Of a stretch of DNA of 45,050 nt, positions 1 to 7,251 are shown piece by piece. This DNA is from an uncultured Agathobacter sp. (GTDB lineage Bacteria > Bacillota > Clostridia > Lachnospirales > Lachnospiraceae). The stretch is from the NCBI GenBank assembly GCA_934365945.1, contig CAKRNE010000018.1, positions 1 to 45,050 on the forward strand. The letters run 5' to 3'. The translations under genes were made by a program, and so were the position numbers. The first letter of the stretch is position 1. Every line of letters starts with the position of its first letter. Below the pieces are notes generated by a model, which was not told the DNA's origin, ran no database searches, and saw nothing but the letters and a program-made list of their open reading frames with translations.

Positions 1-88
1 TGGTCTGTTAAAATTACCCATTTTTAGGTCACAAATGTTTTTCAAAAAACACTTGACTATTTATAGTTTGTCACCTCCTTCTACTGTA

Positions 89-157
89 AGTATAACAATA
101 CACAATTTCTTAACAAGGTCTATTGCAGAAAGTGTACTTATTTTGCAGAAAACGACA
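89..157 (-). promoter_or_regulatory. LytTR-type operator and promoter 1, reading out of the left edge
   Basis: Two direct repeats, GCAGAAAGTGTAC (125-137) and GCAGAAAACGACA (145-157) as read on the plus strand, start 20 bp apart. On the minus strand they lie 8 bp upstream of a -35 TTGTTA (111-116), a 16-bp spacer and a -10 TATACT (89-94). A strong Shine-Dalgarno AAGGAGGTGA follows at 71-80. No usable start codon sits at a normal distance after it. The first open frame reaching the edge begins at an ATG at 19-21. The regulated gene therefore lies mostly left of the window. Paired repeats two helical turns apart are the known arrangement for LytTR regulators such as AgrA and ComE; assigning them to the regulator at 1494-2219 is inference. 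Confidence 0.55.
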
Positions 158-173
158 AAAAAGTGATTTGTTC

Positions 174-1493
174 TCAGAAATCACTTTTCACTAGAGGAAT
201 CATAATGGAAAAATAAAACTCTCGTTCATCGTTTTGAATCACATAAGAGCCCCCGTACTTCCTTATTGTTTCAGCTATATTTTTTATTCCTATTCCATGT
301 TCATCTGTATCCAGAATCTTTGTAGTCTGTATCTCTCCATTTTCATAAATAACAGCATTCTCATAAGTATTTTTCACCGATATAATCGCATTATTGTCCT
401 CTATAACAATTTTCAATTTTATTATTTTATCCCCTCTGCACTTTTCACATGCTTCAATCGCATTGTTTAATAAATTGGACATAATAACCACAACATCCTC
501 ATCGCTAATATTCAAAGATGATAAATCATTAATTTTAAATACAAAAACAATACCTTTATCCCTTATTTCCTGATATTTAGTATTCAATACCGCATCCACA
601 ATCACATTATTTGTACAAATAAAATCCAATTCTTTACTAATTTGACCACTGATTTTATTTACAAAGCTTTCCAATGAATCATATTTCTTCTTTTTTATCA
701 AAGAATCAATGCACATAATCTGATTTTTATATTCATGTGTCATTTTCTTTTGTTTATCAAAATTTTCAGAAATAGAACGATACATACCTATTTGGTTTTT
801 AACCTGTATCCTATAAATACGTTCCTCCTGCAATTTATTTTCTCGTTTTAAAATATCATATATTAAATAAAATACAACTATGTTCATTCCCGCCAATCCA
901 CACGCTATAACAAAAAATAAATTCTCCTGGGCTTTATTTTTTATATCTTCAGACATTTTTATCATAGCTGTAATAACATATATTGTGAAAATAGGGAAAA
1001 AAATAAACCGAAGCCATTCTGTATCTGCCAGCATAGCCAAAGATTTTTTCTCCATATGATTTCTAATAATTAATACAGCAAAAAGTAACAATGCCTTTCC
1101 TAAAACAACGACCAATGAACCCTGTATAACATGTGATTCCCATACTTCTTCCATGTTATGAAAAATATAAATATTCATAAGTAACGCGAAATAATCCATC
1201 ACGAGCAAAAGACTCTCAAATAATGCTGATAAAATCATCGCCTTACCAAAACTCAGTTTAAGATAAAGCAACATAAAGAATGTTATGAGAATAATTGAAA
1301 ATACCTGCTTTACAATAAAATAGTCTCGAAAAATCATTGCAATAAAATAGCAAAGCACTGTCAATCCGATAACTATACTATAATTTTTCCAACAATTATT
1401 TTCCTCTCTTTTTATTCCAAATGCTTCAAAAAAAATTTTGCAGCATAATATTTCCAACATCATAATCAAAAGACTCTGAATGTAAACAAACAT
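174..1493 (-). CDS. AgrC-like GHKL sensor histidine kinase
   Basis: Membrane sensor kinase of the AgrC/ComD type, 439 residues. The first ~220 residues are a run of hydrophobic segments (about six or seven passes), the usual peptide-sensing domain. A coiled linker follows, then the phosphoacceptor box MTHEYKNQ with the histidine near residue 253. The GHKL ATPase domain has an N-box NLLNNAIEAC and a G-box GIGIKNI. The ATG abuts the stop codon of the upstream LytTR regulator, and its ribosome site (GAGGTGA) lies inside that gene's end, so the two are co-transcribed. Known members sense an exported, often cyclic, peptide. No agrB or agrD gene is visible here; if present they would lie left of the window, where operator 1 points. 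Confidence 0.88.
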   Translation of the reverse strand: MFVYIQSLLIMMLEILCCKIFFEAFGIKREENNCWKNYSIVIGLTVLCYFIAMIFRDYFIVKQVFSIILITFFMLLYLKLSFGKAMILSALFESLLLVMDYFALLMNIYIFHNMEEVWESHVIQGSLVVVLGKALLLFAVLIIRNHMEKKSLAMLADTEWLRFIFFPIFTIYVITAMIKMSEDIKNKAQENLFFVIACGLAGMNIVVFYLIYDILKRENKLQEERIYRIQVKNQIGMYRSISENFDKQKKMTHEYKNQIMCIDSLIKKKKYDSLESFVNKISGQISKELDFICTNNVIVDAVLNTKYQEIRDKGIVFVFKINDLSSLNISDEDVVVIMSNLLNNAIEACEKCRGDKIIKLKIVIEDNNAIISVKNTYENAVIYENGEIQTTKILDTDEHGIGIKNIAETIRKYGGSYVIQNDEREFYFSIMIPLVKSDF

Positions 1494-2219
1494 TTATACT
1501 TCACCTCTATAAGCGATAAACTTTTCTTCTACATATTTATATCTCGCTCTAGCTATATCTAATAGAATTCCATTATTCAGCAATACTCTGTATCTGCTTA
1601 TATTTTTAATGAATTTCATATTAACCAGAAAGCTCTGATGTATCCGCAGAAAATCATTTCCGGCAAACTTATCATCTATTTCATTTAGCGTCCCTTGTAA
1701 TGTATATTTTTGCAGACAATCCTCCATTACATGAAACTCCAATTTATGTAATTTACTCTCAATATACAATATGCGATTCAATGAAACTTTCCTTGTACCA
1801 TCGCAGAAATCAAATTCAGCCCAAGTAATCTTATAATCCATTTTTTCATGAATTGCATCCATGCACTCATAAACACTGGCAAACAGATTTTTATTGTCCT
1901 TTAAAATATATCTTACTGCATCTACCTTATATCCTTCTATCGTATAGTTTACAAAGGCTGTAACAAAAACAATAAACATATCCTTGCTGTTTTCCCGGAT
2001 CTTTTTTGCTGTCATAATTCCATCCAGTTCATCCATGTTGATATCCAGAAAAACAATCTTATATTTTACCATTTCAATTCCCAGTTCAACAAATTCTTTT
2101 CCTGAACTAAAAGTATCAATTTCAAGCATTATTCCTCTGTCAGTCATATAACGTATAAGTATTTCCTTTAGGTCATCTCTAAAAATCTTTTCATCATCGC
2201 ATATAGCAATTCTAAACAT
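1494..2219 (-). CDS. LytTR response regulator (AgrA/ComE-like)
   Basis: Response regulator of 241 residues. The N-terminal receiver domain has the acidic pair DDE at residues 8-10 and the phosphoacceptor aspartate in VFLDINMDELDG at about D59. The C-terminal ~95 residues form a LytTR DNA-binding domain (ILYIESKLHKLEF, then LNEIDDKFAGNDFLRIHQSFLVNMKFI). Family members bind paired direct repeats just upstream of -35 elements. Such repeats lie upstream of this gene and at two other promoters in the window. A G-rich ribosome site precedes the ATG. The kinase gene follows without a gap. It is likely autoregulated through operator 2. Confidence 0.9.
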   Translation of the reverse strand: MFRIAICDDEKIFRDDLKEILIRYMTDRGIMLEIDTFSSGKEFVELGIEMVKYKIVFLDINMDELDGIMTAKKIRENSKDMFIVFVTAFVNYTIEGYKVDAVRYILKDNKNLFASVYECMDAIHEKMDYKITWAEFDFCDGTRKVSLNRILYIESKLHKLEFHVMEDCLQKYTLQGTLNEIDDKFAGNDFLRIHQSFLVNMKFIKNISRYRVLLNNGILLDIARARYKYVEEKFIAYRGEV

Positions 2220-2397
2220 ACGTTTACCCCCCCCTCTAAATTTTGCATATTTCCTCGTTTGGTTGGTTGTGTTTTTTTAATTTTGTACATATTTTTATAT
2301 TTTGGCACCTTCCAACAAAAACTCTATTTACTTCCATATAAACATAGCTTATTTTCCCTCGTTCAATTAGAATAATATAAAACCATTTTACAGTCAT

Positions 2398-2466
2398 ATA
2401 TTACTATTTCTCACCCGAACAATCAAATAAAAGGCAGAAATCGACCTATATTTGTAGAAAATGACC
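2398..2466 (-). promoter_or_regulatory. LytTR-type operator and promoter 2, upstream of the regulator/kinase genes
   Basis: Direct repeats GCAGAAATCGACC (2434-2446) and GTAGAAAATGACC (2454-2466) as read on the plus strand begin exactly 20 bp apart. On the minus strand they end 7 bp upstream of -35 TTGATT (2421-2426), followed by a 17-bp spacer and -10 TAATAT (2398-2403). The transcript would carry a ~170-nt leader before the regulator at 2219. The repeat sequence and geometry match operators 1 and 3, which supports autoregulation. Confidence 0.6.
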
Positions 2467-2477
2467 AAAATCAACAT

Positions 2478-2576
2478 TTTGAACAGTTTAATCTTTCTTC
2501 TATTACCAAATTTGCATTAGCATATGCCGGCATTACTACTGTCTCCGAACTTAAAGAGATAATTATATCTCTTTAG
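2478..2576 (+). pseudogene. Possible remnant resembling an RNA polymerase alpha C-terminal HhH segment
   Basis: A plus-strand frame ending in TAG reads FEQFNLSSITKFALAYAG followed by ITTVSELKEIIISL. The pattern L-S..., A-G-I-T-T-V-S-E-L closely resembles the helix-hairpin-helix of the RpoA C-terminal domain (there AGINTVEEL). The frame is open for about 30 more codons upstream but has no ATG, GTG or TTG start, and those codons overlap operator 2. The stop falls inside a perfect 10-bp inverted repeat (2552-2561 with 2566-2575). I read this as a gene fragment or chance similarity, not an intact gene. Confidence 0.25.
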
Positions 2577-2657
2577 CAAATGTTCTTCCTCTTTCTTTCC
2601 TTATACGCCAGATATTCTTACCAATAAATATCTCATCTTGCTTTATTTTCTGTTCCA

Positions 2658-2733
2658 TCCCTTTTCACCATGCCTATGAACCCATTTTGGTTCTTTTTGC
2701 ATTATTTTATGCAATATGCATGATGAAAAGGGA
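2658..2733. repeat. Cloverleaf-like inverted repeat with two nested hairpins
   Basis: A 16-nt arm at 2658-2673 (TCCCTTTTCACCATGC) is complementary, with one mismatch, to 2718-2733. The enclosed sequence forms two more perfect hairpins: GAACC/GGTTC (2678-2682 with 2689-2693) and TTGCAT/ATGCAA (2697-2702 with 2709-2714), each with a six-base loop. The whole could fold as a three-way junction. It lies in the ~800-bp gene-poor gap 2220-3021 and matches no RNA family I recognise. It could be a structured RNA, a mobile-element end or a decayed repeat. Confidence 0.4.
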
Positions 2734-2786
2734 CTTGTTCTAGTCCATCTTGTTTCTTCCCTATAATATTTTAAAAAAGAGATTCG

Positions 2787-2830
2787 AAAAAGGGGCTGTC
2801 ATTCTAAATCGTTAAAGCGACAGTCCCTTT
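2787..2830 (-). terminator. Rho-independent terminator of the lipoprotein operon
   Basis: On the minus strand AAGGGACTGTC pairs with GACAGCCCCTT (one A:C mismatch) around an ~18-nt loop and is followed by a run of T. It lies ~190 bp after the stop codon of the lipoprotein gene and would end transcription of the secreted-protein cluster. The rest of the gap 2831-3021 shows no feature. Confidence 0.6.
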
Positions 2831-3021
2831 AAATAACAAATGTTATAACAGTAAACACCTATTATCATTAACACTTTTTGTTTTGGTCTTTTGACATATT
2901 CCTGTGCCTATTAAATTACATCACTGTTGCAAGAATACCCCATAGAAAAAATTCATAATTTTCTTTGATAGTCTGTTATATCAAACATTTACTTTTTTCC
3001 AATATTTTCAATATAGACATT

Positions 3022-3804
3022 TTACTGCTGTGAAAGTTTATCTTCAAGCATTGATTTAGACACCGAAAACTCGAATGTATCCATATTACTACATGTTGTT
3101 ATTTTCTCTGGATTATCATTCTCAACAATAAATTCAGGTCTAATATAGCTATCTTTATTCAAAGTGTACCGTCCAAAGACTGAGCAGTTAATTCGATAAC
3201 TGTCACCCAGAATACTGCCTTCATTTGTTTTCAGAAATAGAATAACAGTATCTCCAACATTTGAATGTTCCGCACCCATAAAAGTATGGTTAATTAGCAA
3301 ATTTTCCATTTCTTCTTCTGTGTATTGTGACAAATCGGCATGTGCTTCAATTTGTTCCTTTTCATCGCTCAGCCGAGTATATCCTCCATCCTCATACACA
3401 GTGATGGTTTCCTGCACCTCGCCTTTATATGCTCTCTCCACATCAACGGTAAGCACAGAATAAGAACATCCATCAATATACACATATTCTATTTCTATAA
3501 TATTTCCTTTTACAATGACATCTGATGAGTCACTATCAATAAAATCATCAATATTATAGTAAAGATTTTTTAACGCAGCTTCACTATTTACATCTGTAAA
3601 AATTTCATAACTAGAAATATCACTATAAAATAGGGAATTTTTATTTGAATATTCATTATTATTTTCTGCCAAAGTGGTTTCACTTTCAACAATTGCATCT
3701 TTAGTATTGCTTAAATCCTGAACACTTGCACCTTCTATCCTTCCGCAACCAACCATTGACAATAATGCCATACACCCTAATATTCTAATACCAATTTTTT
3801 TCAT
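3022..3804 (-). CDS. Lipoprotein with a possible NTR/OB-like domain, next to the matrixin
   Basis: A 260-residue exported lipoprotein. The signal peptide MKKIGIRILGCMALLSMVGC ends in the lipobox LSMVGC, so Cys20 should be lipid-anchored outside the membrane. A low-complexity Ser/Glu/Asn linker (residues ~25-60) follows. The core reads SSDVIVKGNIIEIEYV, YSVLTVDVERAYKGEV, ITVYEDGG and VGDTVILFLKTNE. This alternation is typical of bacterial beta-barrel domains resembling the NTR/TIMP fold, where a secretion-adjacent segment 'DvIv.G.V', a strand 'v.V...yKG' and 'GD..ilFL' recur. Assignment to that fold is tentative. The gene starts 11 bp after the metalloprotease stop with a strong AGGAGG, so the two are co-translated. 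A role as inhibitor, anchor or partner of the protease is inference. Confidence 0.7.
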   Translation of the reverse strand: MKKIGIRILGCMALLSMVGCGRIEGASVQDLSNTKDAIVESETTLAENNNEYSNKNSLFYSDISSYEIFTDVNSEAALKNLYYNIDDFIDSDSSDVIVKGNIIEIEYVYIDGCSYSVLTVDVERAYKGEVQETITVYEDGGYTRLSDEKEQIEAHADLSQYTEEEMENLLINHTFMGAEHSNVGDTVILFLKTNEGSILGDSYRINCSVFGRYTLNKDSYIRPEFIVENDNPEKITTCSNMDTFEFSVSKSMLEDKLSQQ

Positions 3805-3815
3805 TTTACTTCCTC

Positions 3816-4406
3816 CTACTTATATAAATAATTTATTCCACCTAAATCATTAGTTTGTGCTCTCGAGGTACTACTTGAATTATAAGCAATGTCTGCCCTC
3901 ATCAAAACATTACTAAAGTCTGAATGTGCCAACCCCATAACATGCCCCATTTCATGAGCTATAACAGCCAATCTTTTATTTTCACTTAAATCTGAAAAAT
4001 CCGCATCTAATTGTATTTTTCCCCAAGCCCAATTGCTACTGAATGGATCAACCTCTGTACTTCCATTATACATAGTTGTTAACCCCCACCATTCATTAAC
4101 AGTACTTACTTGATATATATCCATTCTACTACTTGATTGTGTTGTGGTTTTTGTATAAGAAATAGGGGTTGTTACTCCCATGCTACTAGTTGTATTTACC
4201 CATTCGCTCATTGCCGTATTAATATAAGATGCATAGCTGCTTGCACTTGATGTAATAAAGTAATGTTGTGTATCTTTTCCATAATTTCCCACACCATATG
4301 TCAATTTGTGCTGATTATATGTATTATACGCATACACAGTTGACACACTACACATGAACATAAAAAAGCTAAAACATAATGCAACTATAAATTTTTTTGT
4401 TCTCAT
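3816..4406 (-). CDS. Secreted matrixin-type zinc metalloprotease
   Basis: A 196-residue exported protease. The start chosen is the ATG at 4406, preceded by CGGAGGAAG; the longer frame to 4442 lacks a ribosome site. MRTKKFIVALCFSFFMFMCSVSTVYA is a signal peptide. The C-terminal half carries the zincin motif HEMGHVMGLAH followed by SD, the extended HExxHxxGxxH(xD) of matrixin/metzincin enzymes, with a Met-turn candidate in NVLMRAD. There is no propeptide cysteine-switch sequence. It should hydrolyse an extracellular protein or peptide. Neighbours are a lipoprotein immediately downstream and a P-domain-like exported protein upstream. A separate promoter may lie in the 250-bp gap before it. Confidence 0.88.
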   Translation of the reverse strand: MRTKKFIVALCFSFFMFMCSVSTVYAYNTYNQHKLTYGVGNYGKDTQHYFITSSASSYASYINTAMSEWVNTTSSMGVTTPISYTKTTTQSSSRMDIYQVSTVNEWWGLTTMYNGSTEVDPFSSNWAWGKIQLDADFSDLSENKRLAVIAHEMGHVMGLAHSDFSNVLMRADIAYNSSSTSRAQTNDLGGINYLYK

Positions 4407-4499
4407 AAAACTTCCTCCGCTTAATTTTCTTAATACATACAATTATAAAGCAACAAAATACTACTAAAATTTTTTATCTCACCTCCGTATTTTTTGACA

Positions 4500-4528
4500 A
4501 CTATAATTGACAACAATTCAAGGGTCAA
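4500..4528 (-). promoter_or_regulatory. Candidate promoter for the matrixin and lipoprotein genes
   Basis: On the minus strand TTGACC (4523-4528), a 17-bp spacer and TATAGT (4500-4505) form a good vegetative promoter ~95 bp upstream of the matrixin start. Just downstream a second SD-like GGAGGTGAG (4482-4490) lacks an ATG. No LytTR-type repeats were seen here, so the protease may be transcribed both from operator 3 by read-through and from this promoter. Confidence 0.45.
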
Positions 4529-4659
4529 TTGGCTTTGTAAATGGTGCCTTTTTTTGTAAAACCCAAAACCTTTATCCTCTAAAAAAGTATCGTGTTTAAT
4601 ATGTTGCAAATGAACAAATCATTATTTACTTGCGAGAATGTCATCCTATTGATATTAAA

Positions 4660-5112
4660 TCAGTAACTGTATGTGACTGTTATTGTTGCCGTTACCGTTG
4701 ATGCAGGATATAGTTTATTGGGATCATAGGTTTTGCCCAAATTTTCAATTTGAAGATACCAATCTCCTTTGGGATTTTCACCCACAAAATCGGTTACATA
4801 ATATGTCCCTGACTTTGTAGAAGGTGTCAACCTTGCTACTGTTCCTTCTGGACTCTCAATATAAAGGTCAAACGGATCTGTACCACTTGCTACATTTAAG
4901 TATACTTTCACCTGAGTGATTTTAGGATTGGTTCCTAAAACACTTCCTGAAGAAACTTTTGCTATTTGAGATACCCCACCATCTATCGCATTTAACTTTA
5001 CAGTGGTCTTCGAAAATGAATTTGAAGCTGCTAATACCGGCATTGAAAACATTAAACATGCCATAAAACATACTGCAATTGATGTTAAAGCTCTCTTCTT
5101 AATAATATTCAT
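4660..5112 (-). CDS. Small exported protein resembling a proprotein-convertase P domain
   Basis: A 150-residue secreted protein. A signal peptide (residues 1 to ~29) ends at VLAA. The remainder is one beta-rich domain with the pattern ITQVKVYLNV, FDLYIESPEGTVARLTPS, TDFVGENPKGDWYLQIENLG. This resembles the P-homology domain that follows the catalytic domain of subtilisin-like convertases ('L.SPsGt...L', 'F.G...nG.W.L.v.D'). Here it stands alone, without a protease. The ATG follows TTAAGGAGG. It lies 69 bp after the stop of the upstream gene with no obvious promoter between, so it probably belongs to the transcript from operator 3. It may be a binding or structural partner of the matrixin; that is inference. 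Confidence 0.7.
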   Translation of the reverse strand: MNIIKKRALTSIAVCFMACLMFSMPVLAASNSFSKTTVKLNAIDGGVSQIAKVSSGSVLGTNPKITQVKVYLNVASGTDPFDLYIESPEGTVARLTPSTKSGTYYVTDFVGENPKGDWYLQIENLGKTYDPNKLYPASTVTATITVTYSY

Positions 5113-5181
5113 AAAAAATCCTCCTTAAGTCAAAACATAAATATTATCAAACAGAATGTTCTCCCGCAAAATGGATACTTT

Positions 5182-5826
5182 TTATATCATTCGTTCAAAT
5201 GACTTTCTAATCAGTTGACTACCAGATTTTACTAATAAAGCATCAATGGATTTACTTGTAATTCTATCTAAAACTCCCGGCATGATAGGTTTTCCAGCCT
5301 CCCATTTAGGGTCTGCTACTTTTACGGCATCTGTGAATGCCTGCCAATACTGTCGCTCATACTCCTCTAATGTATACCCTGCTGCTAATCTGTCGTTTTT
5401 CTCAGTTTGCTGATACAACTTTTGATATATCTCTGATCTGTTTGTTGTATCGCCGTTATGCACCCCATTTTCCATATAAAATTCTTTTTTAGTGCTTTCA
5501 AACATCTCATCCATAATGCTTTCTGAAATTGAAACAATTCTATTTTTGCTAGCACAATTTTTATCTGTAACGAGTACCCCCGCCAATCCTGTGCGTGGAT
5601 TAATCCAGTCTCCATCTTTATCATATCGGCTCATTCGTTTCTTAATGGCTGAGATTGTAGTATATCCACCGCCACCATCTCTGGACATCTCACTCATAAC
5701 AGTTCGATATTGTTTACTATTTATATCTATTCCAGCCGCTTTAAGTCTTTCCTTTGTTTCGTTACTATTGATAGGCATTCCAGACATTTGCTGAAATCTA
5801 TTGCTAAACTCTCTTACTATAAGCAT
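5182..5826 (-). CDS. DUF3879-like hypothetical protein, first gene after LytTR operator 3
   Basis: A soluble protein of 214 residues without signal peptide or membrane segments. The ATG at 5826 is preferred because it follows CAAGGAGAG; a longer TTG start at 5877 has no ribosome site. The sequence (NRFQQMSGMPINS, a Gly-rich DGGGGYTTISAIKKRMSRYDKDGDWINPRTGLAG, then TLEEYERQYWQAF) resembles Firmicute proteins grouped as DUF3879, recalled from memory and not searched. No function is known to me. It is the first gene after a LytTR-type promoter and precedes the exported proteins, so it is probably induced with them. Confidence 0.65.
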   Translation of the reverse strand: MLIVREFSNRFQQMSGMPINSNETKERLKAAGIDINSKQYRTVMSEMSRDGGGGYTTISAIKKRMSRYDKDGDWINPRTGLAGVLVTDKNCASKNRIVSISESIMDEMFESTKKEFYMENGVHNGDTTNRSEIYQKLYQQTEKNDRLAAGYTLEEYERQYWQAFTDAVKVADPKWEAGKPIMPGVLDRITSKSIDALLVKSGSQLIRKSFERMI

Positions 5827-5919
5827 AATTTTCTCTCCTTGATAAATTACTCTGAAATCCATTTTCTTCTTTAACAAACGATTATACTCTTGTCAAATTA
5901 AATATCACTTTCTTCTTTA

Positions 5920-5988
5920 AATATATCAAATAAATTGTATTGTTCAATTGTTCTTGCAGAAAGTGACTCCTAATTGCAGAAAATGACA
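5920..5988 (-). promoter_or_regulatory. LytTR-type operator and promoter 3, for the secreted-protein cluster
   Basis: Direct repeats GCAGAAAGTGACT (5956-5968) and GCAGAAAATGACA (5976-5988) as read on the plus strand start 20 bp apart. On the minus strand they lie 8 bp upstream of -35 TTGAAC (5942-5947), with a 16-bp spacer to -10 TATATT (5920-5925). The first gene begins at 5826. A second TATAAT-like element at about 5882-5887 lacks a correctly spaced -35. This is the best conserved of the three operators. Confidence 0.65.
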
Positions 5989-6005
5989 CTCCAAATATAA
6001 AATCT

Positions 6006-6035
6006 CCTTGAATCAAACCAAAGTTCAATTCAAGG
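6006..6035 (+). terminator. Weak hairpin, possible terminator
   Basis: CCTTGAAT (6006-6013) pairs perfectly with ATTCAAGG (6028-6035), followed by GATATCTTTTT. No plus-strand gene ends here, so it may be left over from older rearrangements. Apart from this hairpin and operator 3, the gap 5827-6158 shows nothing recognisable. Confidence 0.3.
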
Positions 6036-6322
6036 GATATCTTTTTATCGTTTCTTTCCAACCATAACAGGCATAGATTTTGCTGTCATACTCTCATTCA
6101 TTGCTTTTATAGTGTTATAGGTATCATCTCATATATTATAATGATTCAGCTATAATTTAATGGGGCTGTAAAATAAGTCCCTAATTAAGAAACGCCAACT
6201 CCGGCAAATGTCGGTTTTGTTGTTTCTTTGTATGAATTTTTCTATTTTTGAACAGGTCTGCATCTTTGGGTATAAAAAATGGTGAATTTAATAAAGCTCA
6301 GCTAATCACGCTTGAGTTTTAT

Positions 6323-6629
6323 TCAGCTTTCGTCTGTCGTTGCTTTTTTGTACATGGGAAATTTCATGTGTTTTTCCATGCCGTGTTCTTCGCAATAAAG
6401 ATAATTATTGTAAGAACCGTATCCGGCATCAGCAACCTGATATTTCGGATAATGACCATATGTGCGATTGAATTTTTCCATCAAAGGTACAAAGCATTGG
6501 ATCTATGTCAATACATTGGACACAAAAAGTATATACTGGATCAGAAATATCGATCAATTTTGCGATTTCTAATGGTAATTTCAGCTGCCGCATAGTATAA
6601 TTACCATTAGTATAGTTTGTTAGTAGCAT
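6323..6629 (-). pseudogene. Remnant of an IS1182-family transposase
   Basis: The minus-strand frame from ATG at 6629 reads MLLTNYTNGNYTMRQLKLPL then EIAKLIDISDPVYTFC, the start of an IS1182-type transposase. Near 6481 the sequence jumps, in another frame, to MEKFNRTYGHYPKYQVADAG then YGSYNNYLYCEEHGMEKHMK, which belongs to the middle of such enzymes, and ends at a stop (6323-6325). An internal deletion, a frame change and loss of the C-terminus are therefore all present. The family call rests on remembered sequence patterns. Confidence 0.65.
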
Positions 6630-6642
6630 AATTAATTATACC

Positions 6643-6677
6643 AAAAAATCGCTCAGACCTCACGGCTGGGCGATTTT
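6643..6677. terminator. Bidirectional terminator inside the IS remnant
   Basis: AAAAATCGCTCAG pairs with CTGGGCGATTTTT (one G:U) around a short loop, with an A-tract on one side and a T-tract on the other. It stands upstream of the transposase remnant and would shield the element from outside transcription, a common arrangement in insertion sequences. Confidence 0.6.
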
Positions 6678-6794
6678 TTTCTAGGGAAGTTTTTTTACAG
6701 CCCCATTGCTGTATCTTGACATAATTCCAACAGCTGCTAAGCCGCTTCGTACAGCGGATTTTGTAGCAAGTTCTCCTGCGAGGCTCCTGTTTTA

Positions 6795-6821
6795 TGCAGT
6801 GTCCAGAGATTTTTGCTATTT
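6795..6821. repeat. 27-bp direct repeat, copy A
   Basis: Identical over 27 bp to 8252-8278 (starts TGCAGTGTCCAGAG), with a further ATCT shared after a 2-bp offset. Copy A overlaps the stop codon of the truncated AAA/nuclease gene. The two copies bracket that fragment and the toxin-antitoxin pair. Confidence 0.8.
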
Positions 6822-7214
6822 ATCTCCTGTTGTTGACTTCCCTATCAAAACATGTTTCCCGCAAAACGCAAACGCATATTTATGAATCTTTTCCTCCGGA
6901 ATTCCTCTTGCCTCCAACGTTGCAGCATACTTCTTATATTCAATCTGCTCCAGCCCGGCTTTCACTGTATCTTCCAGATCTTTCTCTGTTTCCGAATCCT
7001 GAACCTTGAACTCAATAATAAATGCATCATCGCACTTATCTCTTGGCTCCAACATCACATCGTATCTTCCGAATCCACTCTCCCGGTTCGAAGTCACAAT
7101 ATAACAATCCTCCAGTTCTACAATCAGCCCCAGAACAAATGGTACAGACGTCAGATTTACTACTATTTTCAATTTTTCTATCCTGCATCTCGTTTCAAAA
7201 CTTTTTAGAACCAA
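6816..7214 (-). pseudogene. 5'-truncated AAA-ATPase-like/PD-(D/E)XK nuclease-superfamily gene
   Basis: The frame encodes only the C-terminal ~130 residues of the protein family represented intact at 17254-18834. It shows the nuclease-fold end: LGLIVELEDCYIVTSNRESG, GRYDVMLEPRD, then IIEFKV (D...ExK), and YAFAFCGKHVLIGKS. The AAA domain (RRFGKS and Walker B) is absent. The apparent start is a TTG with no convincing ribosome site, and the toxin gene lies directly upstream. It is probably a remnant left after the upstream part was replaced. Whether any product is made is unknown. Confidence 0.75.
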
Positions 7215-7251
7215 TCCAGAACCACGGTACTGTTATAGAGCCAGAGTATTT

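Larger units (their letters stand above)
6159..6707 (-). mobile_element. Internally deleted IS1182-like element
   Basis: The ends AATGGGGCTGTAAAA (6159-6173) and its complement TTTTACAGCCCCATT (6693-6707) are perfect terminal inverted repeats, with partial complementarity continuing inward (AAGTCCCTA and TAGGGAAGT). Inside is a minus-strand transposase remnant and, near the right end, an outward hairpin. A full IS1182-type element would be about 1.5-2 kb, so most of the transposase is missing. It cannot move by itself but keeps both ends, so it could be mobilised by a related intact copy. No clear target duplication was seen. Confidence 0.7.

Noticed and set aside
1..80. Possible gene start at the left edge (ATG at 19-21, frame open to the edge) after a strong SD at 71-80
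   Set aside because: The SD is ~50 bp from the ATG and no valid start codon lies at normal spacing. Only 7 codons are visible, so I kept just the promoter.
2406..2477. Upstream extension of the RpoA-like plus-strand frame
   Set aside because: No start codon exists in the frame and the codons overlap the LytTR repeats, which have their own explanation.
6852..7208. 118-residue plus-strand ORF
   Set aside because: It is antisense to the AAA/nuclease fragment, whose strand shows clear family motifs.
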